In this document: positions 1 through 9,295 of the stretch, one piece after another
How the letters are laid out: every line of letters begins with the position of its first letter
Numbering within the stretch: position 1 is the first letter of the stretch
Source: Gluconobacter aidae
GTDB taxonomy: Bacteria > Pseudomonadota > Alphaproteobacteria > Acetobacterales > Acetobacteraceae
NCBI RefSeq assembly: GCF_009547075.1
Contig: NZ_WIPH01000020.1
Span: forward strand, 1-44,851
DNA: 44,851 bases
Reading direction: 5' to 3'
The notes under the pieces: generated by a model
What the model saw: only the letters and a program-made list of their open reading frames with translations
What the model was told of the DNA's origin: nothing
Databases searched by the model: none
Position numbers and translations under genes: made by a program

Positions 1-692
1 GCGACAGCCTTCCGTGGCGCTGGCGCCGCCAGGCGTTTGTCCGGATACAGGCACCATGTCGTGGCCGGGCAACGCCAGCATTCGGGCGCGCGCGCTTTGC
101 AGACATAGCGCCCGTGCAGGATCAGCCAGTGATGCGCCGGGCGGAGCATGTCTTTCGGGATGCGTGCGACCAGCCCGTCCTCGACCTGTCGCACGGTTTT
201 GCCGGGGGCCAGGCCGGTGCGGTTGCCGATACGGAAAATATGCGTATCGACCGCCATCGTATCCGCGCCGAACGCGACATTCATCACGACATTCGCCGTC
301 TTGCGCCCCACACCGGCCAGCGCTTCGAGCGAAGCCCGGTCGGATGGCACCTGCCCTCCGTGACGTTCCAGCAACTGGTGGCAGAGCAGGTTCACATTAT
401 GTGCTTTCGCCCGCCACAGGCCGATGGTGCGGATGTGCCGCGCAATGCCCTCTTCGCCGATGGCCGCCATGGAGGCCGGGTCGGGGGCTTCCTCGAACAG
501 GCCCTTCGTCGCCTTGTTGACGGATTTGTCCGTCGCCTGTGCCGACAGCACGACGCTTACCAGAAGTTCGAACGGATTGCGGAACACCAGTTCGCTTTCC
601 GCATCGGGATTGGCTTCGGCAAGCGCTGTGATGAAGGCTTTTGCGGCCGCCTTGCTCATGGCCCGCTTCGCGGTTGCGGGGGCATCGGTCAT
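1..692 (-). CDS. nth: Endonuclease III (DNA glycosylase/AP lyase), 3' end cut by window edge
   Basis: This is a base excision repair enzyme that removes oxidised pyrimidines and nicks the abasic site. About 230 codons are visible and the reading frame runs off the left edge. The helix-hairpin-helix GVGRKTANVV carries the catalytic Lys near residue 127, and VDTHIFRIGNR carries the catalytic Asp near 147. Near the C-terminus the four cysteines of the 4Fe-4S cluster follow the classic spacing C-x6-C-x2-C-x5-C (CKARAPECWRCPATTWC). The ATG at 692 is preceded by GGAG at a good distance. It is divergent from the ABC exporter. Only the last residues are missing. Family assignment is secure. Confidence 0.96.
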   Translation of the reverse strand, partial: MTDAPATAKRAMSKAAAKAFITALAEANPDAESELVFRNPFELLVSVVLSAQATDKSVNKATKGLFEEAPDPASMAAIGEEGIARHIRTIGLWRAKAHNVNLLCHQLLERHGGQVPSDRASLEALAGVGRKTANVVMNVAFGADTMAVDTHIFRIGNRTGLAPGKTVRQVEDGLVARIPKDMLRPAHHWLILHGRYVCKARAPECWRCPATTWCLYPDKRLAAPAPRKAV

Positions 693-843
693 GACGGGCA
701 CTCCAATAGGGTATGTTGCGTCCGGTCCGGACACACAGCAAGATACGGCAAAGTTCTGAAAATTCCATGCCATCATCCTCCATGTCATTACACCGTGGCC
801 TGTTCTGCATGACATCGCAGACCGGCAGACGGCGGAGCGCCCT

Positions 844-2694
844 GTGTCTGATACCGTGTCCGATACCCCTCTTCCCATGACCCGCCAGCAGCAGGAGGGG
901 AGCAGGCAGGATGTCTCCTTTACGGATGTTCTGTCTTTCGTCTGTAGCCGCTGGCGCGATCATCCCCTTCTGCTTGCGAAGACCCTCGGCGGCGTTGCCC
1001 TTGCCACGCTGGCCGATGTCTGCACGCCCATTCTCGCAGGACGTCTGGTGGAGGATATTTCCCGCCATGCCGCCGGGCCTGCCGTGGAGAAAACCGCGGA
1101 GCTTATTCACCTGCGCGACGATGCGGGGCTGATGGTCGCGGGGCTGATCGTACTCGGGCTGGTCGGGCTGTTCGGACGACGCTCCTCCTTCATCGGGATC
1201 TCGCATCTCACGCTCGCCATCATGCATCGTGTTGCCAATCAGGCGTTCGATCGCGTGCAGCGGTTTTCGACGGACTGGCACGCGAACAACTTCGCCGGCT
1301 CGACCGTCCGCAAACTGACGCGCGGTATCTGGGCGATCGATACGCTGGACGACACGCTCCTGCTCCTGATCGCGCCGGAAGTGCTGGTTCTGGGTGGGAC
1401 GACGGCGGTGCTCATGGTTCGCTCGCCGCTGATGGGGTCGGTTCTGGCGGTTTCGGTGGTGCTGTTCGCCACGCTCTCCATCATGCTGACCCTGCGCTAT
1501 GTCGCGCCCACCGCCCGTGCGTCCAATGAATGGGACACGAAAATGGGTGCGGCCATGGCGGATGCCGTCACCTGCAATCCGGTCGTCAAGGCATTCGGTG
1601 CGGAAAACCGCGAGGACGACCGGCTCGACAGCATCATCCGTGGCTGGCGTCAGCGCACTCTGAAAACCTGGGTGCGCGGCACCAACAGCGCCAATCTTCA
1701 GGCTCTGGCCTCGCTCGCCATGCGGATGCTGCTGATCGGGCTTGCCGTCTGGCTGTGGTGGGACGGCAAGGCTGGTCCGGGTGACGTGGCCTATGTGCTG
1801 ACGATGATGTTCCTCGTGCAGGGGTATCTGCGCGATCTGGGGCAGCAGGTCAGTCAGGTGCAGCGTTCGGTCAACGAGATGGAGGAACTCGTGACGATTT
1901 TTCGCCGCGATCCCGCCATTCAGGACGCTTCCGATGCCCGGATGGCGCGTTTCACGACAGGGGCCATCCGCTTCGAGCAGGTGGATTTCCAGTATCCGGG
2001 GCAGGCCAAACCGCTTTACCACGATCTGAGCATTGATATCGCGCCAGGGTCCCGTGTGGCGCTTGTCGGGCCGAGCGGTTCGGGCAAGACGACCCTGACC
2101 AAGCTGCTTCAGCGCCTCTATGATGTGAATGGCGGACGCATCGTGGTGGATGGGCAGGATATCGCCCATGTCACGCAGGAGTCCCTGCGCGCGCATATCG
2201 CCATCGTTCCGCAGGAACCGGTGCTGTTTCATCGCACGCTTGCGGAAAACATTGCCTATGCGTGCCCCGATGCGAGCCGCGCCGAGATCGAGGAGGCCGC
2301 CCGTCTGGCCAATGCGGCACCGTTCATCGAGCGGCTGCCCGAGGGGTATGAAACCATGGTTGGAGAGCGTGGCGTGAAACTTTCGGGGGGTGAGCGCCAG
2401 CGCGTTGCCATCGCCCGCGCCTTTCTGGCCGATGCGCCCATTCTGATTTTCGACGAAGCGACCTCAAGCCTCGATTCCGAGTCCGAATCCCTTGTGCAGG
2501 ACGCGATGCGACGCCTGATGCAGAACCGGACCGTCATTGTCGTGGCGCATCGTCTCTCGACCGTCATGGAACTGGACCGCATCCTCGTATTCAGTCAGGG
2601 GGCTCTGAAGGAAGATGGCACGCATGCCGAACTGATTGCCCGCGAGGGCGGGATCTACCGCCGCCTGTTCGAGCTTCAGTCGCTGGAGGGCTGA
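844..2694 (+). CDS. ABC exporter, fused permease and ATPase
   Basis: A 616-residue half-transporter of the ABCB/MsbA type in the inner membrane. Residues about 40-330 hold the transmembrane segments. The ATPase domain follows, with Walker A GPSGSGKTT (about 409), signature LSGGERQ (about 512), Walker B ILIFDEAT (about 535) and H-loop VAHRLS (about 568). It is expected to work as a homodimer or with a partner half; no partner gene is next to it. The frame opens with GTG at 844; an in-frame ATG lies 11 codons further on and could be the true start. The substrate cannot be read from the sequence: lipid, drug or peptide export are all possible. Confidence 0.92.
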   Translation: MSDTVSDTPLPMTRQQQEGSRQDVSFTDVLSFVCSRWRDHPLLLAKTLGGVALATLADVCTPILAGRLVEDISRHAAGPAVEKTAELIHLRDDAGLMVAGLIVLGLVGLFGRRSSFIGISHLTLAIMHRVANQAFDRVQRFSTDWHANNFAGSTVRKLTRGIWAIDTLDDTLLLLIAPEVLVLGGTTAVLMVRSPLMGSVLAVSVVLFATLSIMLTLRYVAPTARASNEWDTKMGAAMADAVTCNPVVKAFGAENREDDRLDSIIRGWRQRTLKTWVRGTNSANLQALASLAMRMLLIGLAVWLWWDGKAGPGDVAYVLTMMFLVQGYLRDLGQQVSQVQRSVNEMEELVTIFRRDPAIQDASDARMARFTTGAIRFEQVDFQYPGQAKPLYHDLSIDIAPGSRVALVGPSGSGKTTLTKLLQRLYDVNGGRIVVDGQDIAHVTQESLRAHIAIVPQEPVLFHRTLAENIAYACPDASRAEIEEAARLANAAPFIERLPEGYETMVGERGVKLSGGERQRVAIARAFLADAPILIFDEATSSLDSESESLVQDAMRRLMQNRTVIVVAHRLSTVMELDRILVFSQGALKEDGTHAELIAREGGIYRRLFELQSLEG

Positions 2695-2827
2695 AGGCGG
2701 AAGGAAAGGGTCTGCTTTTCGGCATCTTTCCCGGTCTGGGGGCGTTTCGTCCTTCATGGACGTTTCCGCCTGGGCCACATGATGCCCGATGAAGAAGCTC
2801 GGCGGGAGCCACACAGGAGACCGCCGC

Positions 2828-4207
2828 ATGACCATCCGTTCCACCTTTACCGCCCTGTTGCTCGCAACGCCCGCCGCTTTCAGCATTGGAAATGCGCTGG
2901 CCGAACCGGTCGCGTTCGACCACGCGCGGCTGATTGACGGAACCGGGGCATCGGCGCAGCCGGACGCCACGGTGGTCATCGACAATGGTGTGATCCTTTC
3001 GGTCGGCACTCCGGCGCCCGCCGATGCCCGTCATGTGGACCTGACGGGCAAGACGCTGATGCCCGCTCTCATCAGCGATCACAGTCATGTCGGCCTCGTG
3101 AAAGGTACGGGGGCCAGCCGCGACAACTATACCCGCGCCAATATTCTCGCCGCCATGAAGCAGTATGCCGACTATGGCGTGCTGACCGTTACGGCACTGG
3201 GTCTGAACCGCTCTCCGCTGTTCGATACGCTGCGTCAGGAACAGCATGAGGGCCGCAATCCGGGGGCGGATCTGTATGGCGTGGATCAGGGGATCGGCGC
3301 GCCGGATGGTGTGCCCCCGGCCGCCATGGTCAAGGGCATTGGTCCCGATCAGGTCTTCCGTCCGACGACGCCTGAAGAAGCGCGCAAGGACGTGGACCAG
3401 ATGATTGCGGAACACACGGATCTGGTGAAGCTCTGGGTGGACGATTTCCGCAATGACGTTCCGGACGGCAAGACCTATCCCATGCTGCCACCCGCCATCT
3501 ATCAGGCCGTTATCGACGAAGCGCACCAGCACGACACGCGGGTTGCGGTCCATATCCACGATCTTGCCGTCGCCAAGGCCATCGTGGCGGCAAAAGCCGA
3601 TATCCTCGCGCATGGTGTGCGGGACCAGCCGGTGGATCATGATCTGATCGCGGCGATGCTCCGTCAGGGCACATGGTATATTGCGACGCTGGATCTGGAC
3701 GAGGCGAACTATCTTTATGCCGAGCAGCCGGAGCTGCTCTCCAATCCGTTCGTTCTGGCAGGCATCGACAAACCCCTGCGCCGCCAGTTCACGGACCCGA
3801 AATGGCGCGCGGAGACACTGGCCAAGCCTCTGACCAAGGCTTCGCATTACGCGCTATCCGTCAACCAGAAGAACCTCGCCGTTCTGTATCGGGCGGGGGT
3901 GAAGGTTGGTTTCGGCACGGATTCCGGGGCCGCACCGACCCGTATTCCCGGCTTCGCAGAGCATCGCGAGCTGTATCTGACGGTGCAGGCCGGGCTGTCT
4001 CCCGTCCAAGCCATCAGTCTGGCGACGGGCAATGCCGCGGCCCTGCTGCATCTGTCAGACCGGGGCGTGATCGCACCGGGGCGCCGGGCGGATCTTCTGG
4101 TCGTGGACGGGAATGCGGATGAAAACATTGCTGCCGTGGACCAGATTGATCAGGTCTGGCAGCGGGGCGCGCTTGTCAGCCACGGCCCCGTCCGTTCGAA
4201 GAACTGA
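2828..4207 (+). CDS. Secreted metal-dependent amidohydrolase
   Basis: A 459-residue protein of the amidohydrolase superfamily (imidazolonepropionase/prolidase-like branch). The start at 2828 is chosen because AGGAGA sits just upstream and the next residues form a signal peptide ending near GNALA, so the enzyme is probably periplasmic. Metal-site residues visible are HSH near residue 84 (the usual motif is HxH), the Lys of LVKLWV near 200 (candidate carboxylated lysine), His in VHIHD and LAHGV, and Asp in FGTDSG near 361. The substrate is unknown; peptides or cyclic amides are typical for relatives. It stands alone between the ABC exporter and the glycosyltransferase block. Confidence 0.88.
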   Translation: MTIRSTFTALLLATPAAFSIGNALAEPVAFDHARLIDGTGASAQPDATVVIDNGVILSVGTPAPADARHVDLTGKTLMPALISDHSHVGLVKGTGASRDNYTRANILAAMKQYADYGVLTVTALGLNRSPLFDTLRQEQHEGRNPGADLYGVDQGIGAPDGVPPAAMVKGIGPDQVFRPTTPEEARKDVDQMIAEHTDLVKLWVDDFRNDVPDGKTYPMLPPAIYQAVIDEAHQHDTRVAVHIHDLAVAKAIVAAKADILAHGVRDQPVDHDLIAAMLRQGTWYIATLDLDEANYLYAEQPELLSNPFVLAGIDKPLRRQFTDPKWRAETLAKPLTKASHYALSVNQKNLAVLYRAGVKVGFGTDSGAAPTRIPGFAEHRELYLTVQAGLSPVQAISLATGNAAALLHLSDRGVIAPGRRADLLVVDGNADENIAAVDQIDQVWQRGALVSHGPVRSKN

Positions 4208-4522
4208 CTCTGTCGCTGCTTCGGGGGGCAAACGTCCCGGGAGCAGTCGGAACACTGGTCCGGTCAACGTCGTGGAAATCACGGTCAGAACCATGAGCGA
4301 GGCAGGGGCCAGGGGCGAATTCCGAAAATCATGCCAGCGCGTGTGGGGTGGATGAATCAGGCGTGGAGCGAGCGGTAATTGAAGCACCACTCGCAGTCAG
4401 TCAGGAATAAGGGGAAAGCCCTGACGTGGGATTCCATTGTATCGTTGCAGATGTCGTTTCGCCTGGTGCCCAAATTGGTCTTTGGATGGCATATGCCAAC
4501 TGGTTGCGACGTTTTGCTTTCT
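4208..4522. other. Intergenic stretch, possible transposase remnant on minus strand
   Basis: No complete gene is seen. On the minus strand, bases about 4355-4435 read a short open segment ending in DCEWCFNYRSLHA and a stop. This resembles the C-terminal tail of some DDE transposases, but no inverted repeats or upstream transposase parts are recognisable. It lies exactly between the high-GC amidohydrolase and the lower-GC glycosyltransferase block, where an old insertion would fit. This is a weak call. Confidence 0.3.
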
Positions 4523-5866
4523 TTATGATTGGCGAAGCTTCTCGGCTTCGTCAATGTAAGTCTGCATGGCCAGATGTTTCTCTGCTGTATTCCAGAAATG
4601 GATGAAGCCACGTGGATGGGCGGGGTCCGTGGGATGGTCGTAACCGCCTATCTGGGTTCGGGCACTGACAGGTTCGCCATCGAAATCGTCGAGTTTATAC
4701 AGCGTGTAGTTTAGCACGCTCTGGTCATAGAACGGGATGGATTTGCGGCCATGCCGGGATGTGTAGCGGACCAGTGTCTGATAGGCGGCTCTGATGTAGC
4801 GGGCATGATCCGTCATGTTCGGAACCAGAAGAAGGCCGCCATTGAAGCCATGCAATCCTTCGCATGTAAACGGATCGGCCTGCACCAGACTGGATCCTGT
4901 GTGTTCTGATGTGGTAATCATATGGAAAGGTTCGATTTGTGCACTGCACCGACGGGCTTTGACTGCCTCGATAAGGAAAGATTCGATGGGGTGGTCAAAA
5001 ACGATATCCACGTCCGAATACAGGATGGGCTGGTATTCATCGAGTAATGACGTGTTGAAGATCGTCAGCCGGGCGCCAACAAAGTCGAGCTGGTCCGAGC
5101 CTTGCATCGGAATGACCTGGATCTGACTGCGAAGGGCCTCAGGGGCCAGACCTTTCAGATGGTCCGCTTCGATGTTGCTGACGATCAGGATCGTGCCGTC
5201 ATATTTTGCGAGCGATCCAATACTGCGGATGCATTCGCAATACTGCTGAAGAGCCACTCCATGCCCGAAAACGACAAGGACGATGGCGGGATTGAGCAAA
5301 AATGCTTCATGAACTTTCCAGTCATCGAAAAATATGAAGCGGGGCAGGTGTTTCGTGGCTGCGGCGCTGTTGAAGAACGCTTCCATTGGAAGCTTCTTTT
5401 CTCCGAATGTAACCTGGTCGAAATTCGATTCCCGGAGATTCAGCTTTACGATGGTGTCGCTGCCCCCCAAGACCCAGCGATAGCTGGCAACCCGTCTGGC
5501 AGCATGAAAGGTCTCAATATCGAGAAGCTTGAATGTTTCCCAGAGGTTGCGGTGCTCGGCAACGAAATCAAGACCGCCAAGATGGTTGGCCCGAGCGAAT
5601 CTGCCACCGTACTGAAAGCTGTAATGCCCATTGCCATGATACTCGGATGTTATCGCGACAGTGGGAATGGCGCGCGTGACGGTCAATGTTTCGAGATCCA
5701 GCCAGCGGTCCGCATCTTCCAATGTACAGAAACCCTGAAGTCCGTTTCTGTCATAAAAACAAAGAACATCTTCAGGACGTTTAATATTTGAAAGATCTCG
5801 CTGAACGACGCGCTCTCCTTCCACGTGGAAGACTTTCAAATTATGGCTGACCAGAATTTTCAGCAT
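4523..5866 (-). CDS. Glycosyltransferase-like protein (GT8-like C-terminal part)
   Basis: A 447-residue protein with no signal peptide. The C-terminal half looks like a nucleotide-sugar transferase: YSDVDIVF near residue 285 is a DxD-type metal/sugar-nucleotide motif, and HGFNGGLLLVPN near 343 matches the acceptor-site region of GT8-like enzymes. The N-terminal 180 residues are not recognised. It follows the 599-residue glycosyltransferase-discoidin gene on the same strand with a gap of about 140 bases, and the two share a lower GC content than their neighbours, which suggests joint acquisition for surface polysaccharide or glycoprotein work. The start is the ATG at 5866; no strong ribosome site is visible. 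Confidence 0.7.
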   Translation of the reverse strand: MLKILVSHNLKVFHVEGERVVQRDLSNIKRPEDVLCFYDRNGLQGFCTLEDADRWLDLETLTVTRAIPTVAITSEYHGNGHYSFQYGGRFARANHLGGLDFVAEHRNLWETFKLLDIETFHAARRVASYRWVLGGSDTIVKLNLRESNFDQVTFGEKKLPMEAFFNSAAATKHLPRFIFFDDWKVHEAFLLNPAIVLVVFGHGVALQQYCECIRSIGSLAKYDGTILIVSNIEADHLKGLAPEALRSQIQVIPMQGSDQLDFVGARLTIFNTSLLDEYQPILYSDVDIVFDHPIESFLIEAVKARRCSAQIEPFHMITTSEHTGSSLVQADPFTCEGLHGFNGGLLLVPNMTDHARYIRAAYQTLVRYTSRHGRKSIPFYDQSVLNYTLYKLDDFDGEPVSARTQIGGYDHPTDPAHPRGFIHFWNTAEKHLAMQTYIDEAEKLRQS

Positions 5867-6008
5867 TGGTTCGCGCGCGCTTTCCCTGTGAATGGCGGTT
5901 TACAACATCGCATGAATTATGTTTGGAAACAAACCGGCATCGTTGCCGATGACCTCTTTGAGGTCAGTATTCCGTTTGTAAGTCCTGGCCTCATTCTGCA
6001 GGGTTGAT

Positions 6009-7808
6009 TCAAGTAGAAGGGCGGCCCAAAATCTGAATTTGACGCAGGTTCAGGACACCGTGCTCCAGCAGCCGGATACGCAGATGGCGGGTGGCAACGG
6101 CCTGCTTCGGGTTCCACACGATTTCGTCTTGTGGAGCCGGGGAAGGGCTTTGTCCATCCAGGACCAGACGCATGACACTCCAGTACTTGCCATCGGCCGA
6201 AGTCTCGAATGCAAAGCGGATGAAGCGGTTGCGCCATCCGGGGCGTGTCAATATCCGGATCTGATCGATGACCACCAGCCGGTCGAAATCTGCTTTCCAC
6301 CACGGAAAAGATTCATTTTCCGAATGAATACTGTAGTCGTCCGATCCAATGAAAAGTAAATCGGCTTCGGAATATTTATCTTTCCCGCGTGAATAAACGG
6401 AAACAGAACTCATTTCAGCTGACGCATAAAGAGAAAGATTCTGTGGAATGCCTAAATCCAGGGTTTCCGCCCTGAGAGAGCGTAGATGCAGGCAACTCTT
6501 TGACAGGCTGGTAATACGAAGGAAGCGTCCAAGAGAAGGGGCTTTGAAAGTAACAAAACTTTCTTTTTTATCGGGATCGATGGAAAGGTCGAAAACCTCG
6601 CTGCGCCACGATTCACTGTCCAAGCTTGTCTCGATAGTGAAATGTTCAAAGCGTTCGGAATAGGTTTCCCGGTTTTTGATCGTGAGTGATTTAAGAAAGG
6701 TCCCTTCAAGAAGATCAATCACGATCCATGGATGATTTTCGTAACCTGTATGGAAAGCAAATTCGCCCTCCCAACGTGGATTGGTGAGGTTGTCAGCTTC
6801 TGCGGGAAGGTCGGACCGGGAATAATCACTGCTGGAACTCGTTGCCACGGGTTTGTGTGCAGCGGGATCCTGCGTGGAATAAATGTCGATTTCGTAAATG
6901 CGCGACAGTATGGCTGCGGCCGTATGGTCTGGTTCGCGCAGGGATTTGTCCAGAATGGCTTGCTGCACTTCCCTCTGGTTTTCGTAACGGAAGGCGGCTT
7001 CGTCCTCCGGATAATTGTCTATGAAGGTGCGTGTCGGCCGGGAAGCCAATGCAAGATTAATGATCTTCTTTCCTGATACCACCGAATGGACGAAGGAGCC
7101 CGGAATATTGACGATCGGATTGTGCTCCGAATATTTTCTTTCGAAATGGAAGTTGTGCAGATTTGCGAAATCCTGGAGATCGGCGATCTTCAGGCCTGCG
7201 TCCCGTATTGTTGCCGGCACGACGGTTTCGCAAAACGGCCAGTTGGTACGAGTGCCGACAGCGTGCTCTCCTGCCATTTCCAGACGTCGCTCTGTTATGA
7301 GTTCGAGGGCTTTGTGCGAGAAAACAGAGACGCAGAGCAGACATCCCAATGGGTCGTTACTGACCGAAAGGGCGTCATTGTACCACATCCATTCCGGTGT
7401 CGGACTGTGGATGAAATCGACGATGAGATCGATGCCATCTTTCGCCATTGTTTCGCAAAGACGGGAAAAATCCATGTTGACGGAAACATCTGATTCAGTA
7501 ACGACGTAGTAGTCGTATTTCTGTTTTTCCCATGACAGAATAATGGGGCAGATGTAATCCCAGTTGTGCCAGAGTGGCCTGTCTTTTGGTATGATCGGAA
7601 GCCCCAATTGGGCGATTTCAGTCTGTGTATGTCCGATACAGTCAAAACCAGGTGTGGCAAAGACGTGCTGCGTGAAATCAGCGGCAATGACAAAATCTCC
7701 CCCATGGCTGCTGTCCTGCGCCTTGTGGGCCATTCTGTCGATACATTCATCCCATGAATAGGTTCTGAACACGGTAAGAAAACGCATCTTTTCTACACAG
7801 TCTGGCAT
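6009..7808 (-). CDS. Glycosyltransferase-like protein with two C-terminal F5/8 type C (discoidin)-like domains
   Basis: A 599-residue protein. The N-terminal 260 residues look like a GT-A type transferase; YYVVTESDVSVNMDF near residue 106 supplies a possible DxD-like motif. From about residue 320 to the end are two tandem beta-rich repeats. The first has WIVIDLLEGTFLKSLTI, then FEHFTIETSLDSESW and LRITSLS; the second has WKADFDRLVVIDQIRI, then RFAFETSADGKYW and LRIRLLE. This is the discoidin pattern of a surface strand, a DGxxW turn and a closing RYLRI strand. Such domains bind carbohydrate or lipid, so the enzyme may be tethered to its glycan. ATG at 7808 is preferred over TTG at 7814; ATG at 7787 is another option. 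Confidence 0.68.
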   Translation of the reverse strand: MPDCVEKMRFLTVFRTYSWDECIDRMAHKAQDSSHGGDFVIAADFTQHVFATPGFDCIGHTQTEIAQLGLPIIPKDRPLWHNWDYICPIILSWEKQKYDYYVVTESDVSVNMDFSRLCETMAKDGIDLIVDFIHSPTPEWMWYNDALSVSNDPLGCLLCVSVFSHKALELITERRLEMAGEHAVGTRTNWPFCETVVPATIRDAGLKIADLQDFANLHNFHFERKYSEHNPIVNIPGSFVHSVVSGKKIINLALASRPTRTFIDNYPEDEAAFRYENQREVQQAILDKSLREPDHTAAAILSRIYEIDIYSTQDPAAHKPVATSSSSDYSRSDLPAEADNLTNPRWEGEFAFHTGYENHPWIVIDLLEGTFLKSLTIKNRETYSERFEHFTIETSLDSESWRSEVFDLSIDPDKKESFVTFKAPSLGRFLRITSLSKSCLHLRSLRAETLDLGIPQNLSLYASAEMSSVSVYSRGKDKYSEADLLFIGSDDYSIHSENESFPWWKADFDRLVVIDQIRILTRPGWRNRFIRFAFETSADGKYWSVMRLVLDGQSPSPAPQDEIVWNPKQAVATRHLRIRLLEHGVLNLRQIQILGRPST

Positions 7809-7863
7809 GATCAACTGCTCATGATTAACAATGTATGCTTCAATCCAGTCAATATTTTAGATT

Positions 7864-8493
7864 TTAGCATGTTTTCGGGCGCTCGACATGAAATGTGTCC
7901 AGACAAGTGTTCAGAAACGCCGTCAGGGCCCGTCCGCGATGGCTTAGGGTGTTCTTTTCGGCTTCCGTCATTTCCGCGAACGTCCGGCTTTCGCCTTCGG
8001 GTACGAACATGGGGTCGTAGCCATGTCCATGATCGCCCCGTGGGGGCCAGACGACCGTGCCGTGACATTCGCCCTGCACGGTCCGCGTTTCGCCGTCCGG
8101 CCATGCCAGACACAGCGCTGCGACGAAAAAGGCCCGATGATCGGCGCTGTCGCCCATCTCCCGGTGCACGCGCTCCATCGCGATCTGCATGTCCTTGGTC
8201 GGGCCGCCCCAGCGCGCGGAATACACGCCCGGCCGGTTGTCCAGCGCCGCGACGCAGAAGCCGGAATCATCGGCCAGCGCGGGCAGTCCGGAAGCCCGGG
8301 CCGCGGCCAGGGCCTTGATGGCGGCGTTGCCGGTGAAGGTCTCTTCCGTCTCTTCGGGTTCCGGAAGGTTCAGTTCGGCTGCCGAGATGACGGTGATCCC
8401 GCTCTCGGCCAGCAGAGTGGAGAATTCGCGTAGTTTGCCGGCGTTATGGCTGGCCAGAACGATTTTTGAGCCTTGGGACAGTGTCCGCATCAT
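7864..8493 (-). CDS. rdgB: XTP/dITP pyrophosphatase (Ham1/RdgB)
   Basis: A 209-residue house-cleaning enzyme that hydrolyses dITP, XTP and related non-canonical purine nucleotides to monophosphates, keeping them out of DNA and RNA. The N-terminal [10 protein letters not shown] is the family's triphosphate-binding motif, and [15 protein letters not shown] holds the metal-binding acidic residues. The ATG at 8493 overlaps the stop of rph by four bases, so the two are translationally coupled; a second ATG follows directly. Open frame continues upstream but overlaps rph and lacks family similarity, so it is not used. Confidence 0.95.
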   Translation of the reverse strand: MMRTLSQGSKIVLASHNAGKLREFSTLLAESGITVISAAELNLPEPEETEETFTGNAAIKALAAARASGLPALADDSGFCVAALDNRPGVYSARWGGPTKDMQIAMERVHREMGDSADHRAFFVAALCLAWPDGETRTVQGECHGTVVWPPRGDHGHGYDPMFVPEGESRTFAEMTEAEKNTLSHRGRALTAFLNTCLDTFHVERPKTC

Positions 8494-9212
8494 GCAGTCT
8501 CCAGTACGTGGTTCTGGGCGTCGAACAGTCGGGCCGTGCCGAGCTTCGCCAGTCGGAGGAGTTCGAAAAATTCGGTCTCCTGAAACGGTTTGTCCTCGGC
8601 GGTTCCCTGAATTTCGATGATGCCACCATCTGCCGTCAGGACGAAATTCGTATCGGCCTGCGCGCTGCTGTCTTCGATATAGTCCAGATCCAGCACGGCT
8701 CCCGCCTCTGTCAGCCCGCACGAGACCGCTGCGACCTGGGCCGTGAGGGCCTGCGAGCGCCTGATTTTCTTCAGTGCGATCGCCAGTGCCACCCAGGCGC
8801 CCGTGATGGAGGCGCAGCGCGTGCCGCCATCCGCGTTCAGCACATCACAGTCGAGCGTGATGGTCCGCTCTCCCAGCTTTTTCAGATCCACACAGGCCCG
8901 GAGCGACCGGGCGATCAGGCGCTGGATTTCCTGCGTGCGGCCGGACTGCTTGCCTTTGGCCGCCTCGCGCTGGCCACGATGATGCGTTGCCCGGGGGAGC
9001 ATTCCGTATTCGGCCGTGATCCAGCCCTGTCCCCTGTTGCGCAGGAACGCCGGTACACGCTCCTCGACCGTGGCCGTGCACAGGACTTCCGTGCCGCCCA
9101 CGCGGATGAGGGCGGAGCCTTCGGCATGGCGGGCAAAGCCCGTTTCGATTGAAACAATGCGGTTTTCGTCCGGCGCACGCCCCGATGGACGCTTGCGTGC
9201 GGTGTCAGTCAT
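8490..9212 (-). CDS. rph: Ribonuclease PH
   Basis: A 240-residue phosphorolytic 3' exonuclease that trims tRNA and other RNA 3' ends. Family signatures visible are [11 protein letters not shown] at the N-terminus, [14 protein letters not shown] with the basic RNA-binding patch, [19 protein letters not shown], and [19 protein letters not shown] for phosphate binding. Length is normal for the family. It is the first gene of an rph-rdgB operon and is divergent from hrcA, an arrangement common in alphaproteobacteria. The ATG start at 9212 has AGGA about 11 bases upstream. Confidence 0.97.
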   Translation of the reverse strand: MTDTARKRPSGRAPDENRIVSIETGFARHAEGSALIRVGGTEVLCTATVEERVPAFLRNRGQGWITAEYGMLPRATHHRGQREAAKGKQSGRTQEIQRLIARSLRACVDLKKLGERTITLDCDVLNADGGTRCASITGAWVALAIALKKIRRSQALTAQVAAVSCGLTEAGAVLDLDYIEDSSAQADTNFVLTADGGIIEIQGTAEDKPFQETEFFELLRLAKLGTARLFDAQNHVLETA

Positions 9213-9295
9213 GTCAAAATAGATCCTGTGGAAGAATATGTCCCGCCTCTAGCGCGTTTGACGCAGACCCATCCAGCCCCGACAGTGGGTTTACC

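Noticed and set aside
397-2232. Long minus-strand open frame over nth and the ABC exporter
   Set aside because: It is antisense to two well-supported genes, rich in Arg, His and Gly, and has no domain. High GC creates such shadows.
2591-3847. Minus-strand open frame opposite the amidohydrolase
   Set aside because: Shadow of a well-supported gene.
9213-9295. CIRCE operator between rph and hrcA
   Set aside because: No TTAGCACTC/GAGTGCTAA pair is present.
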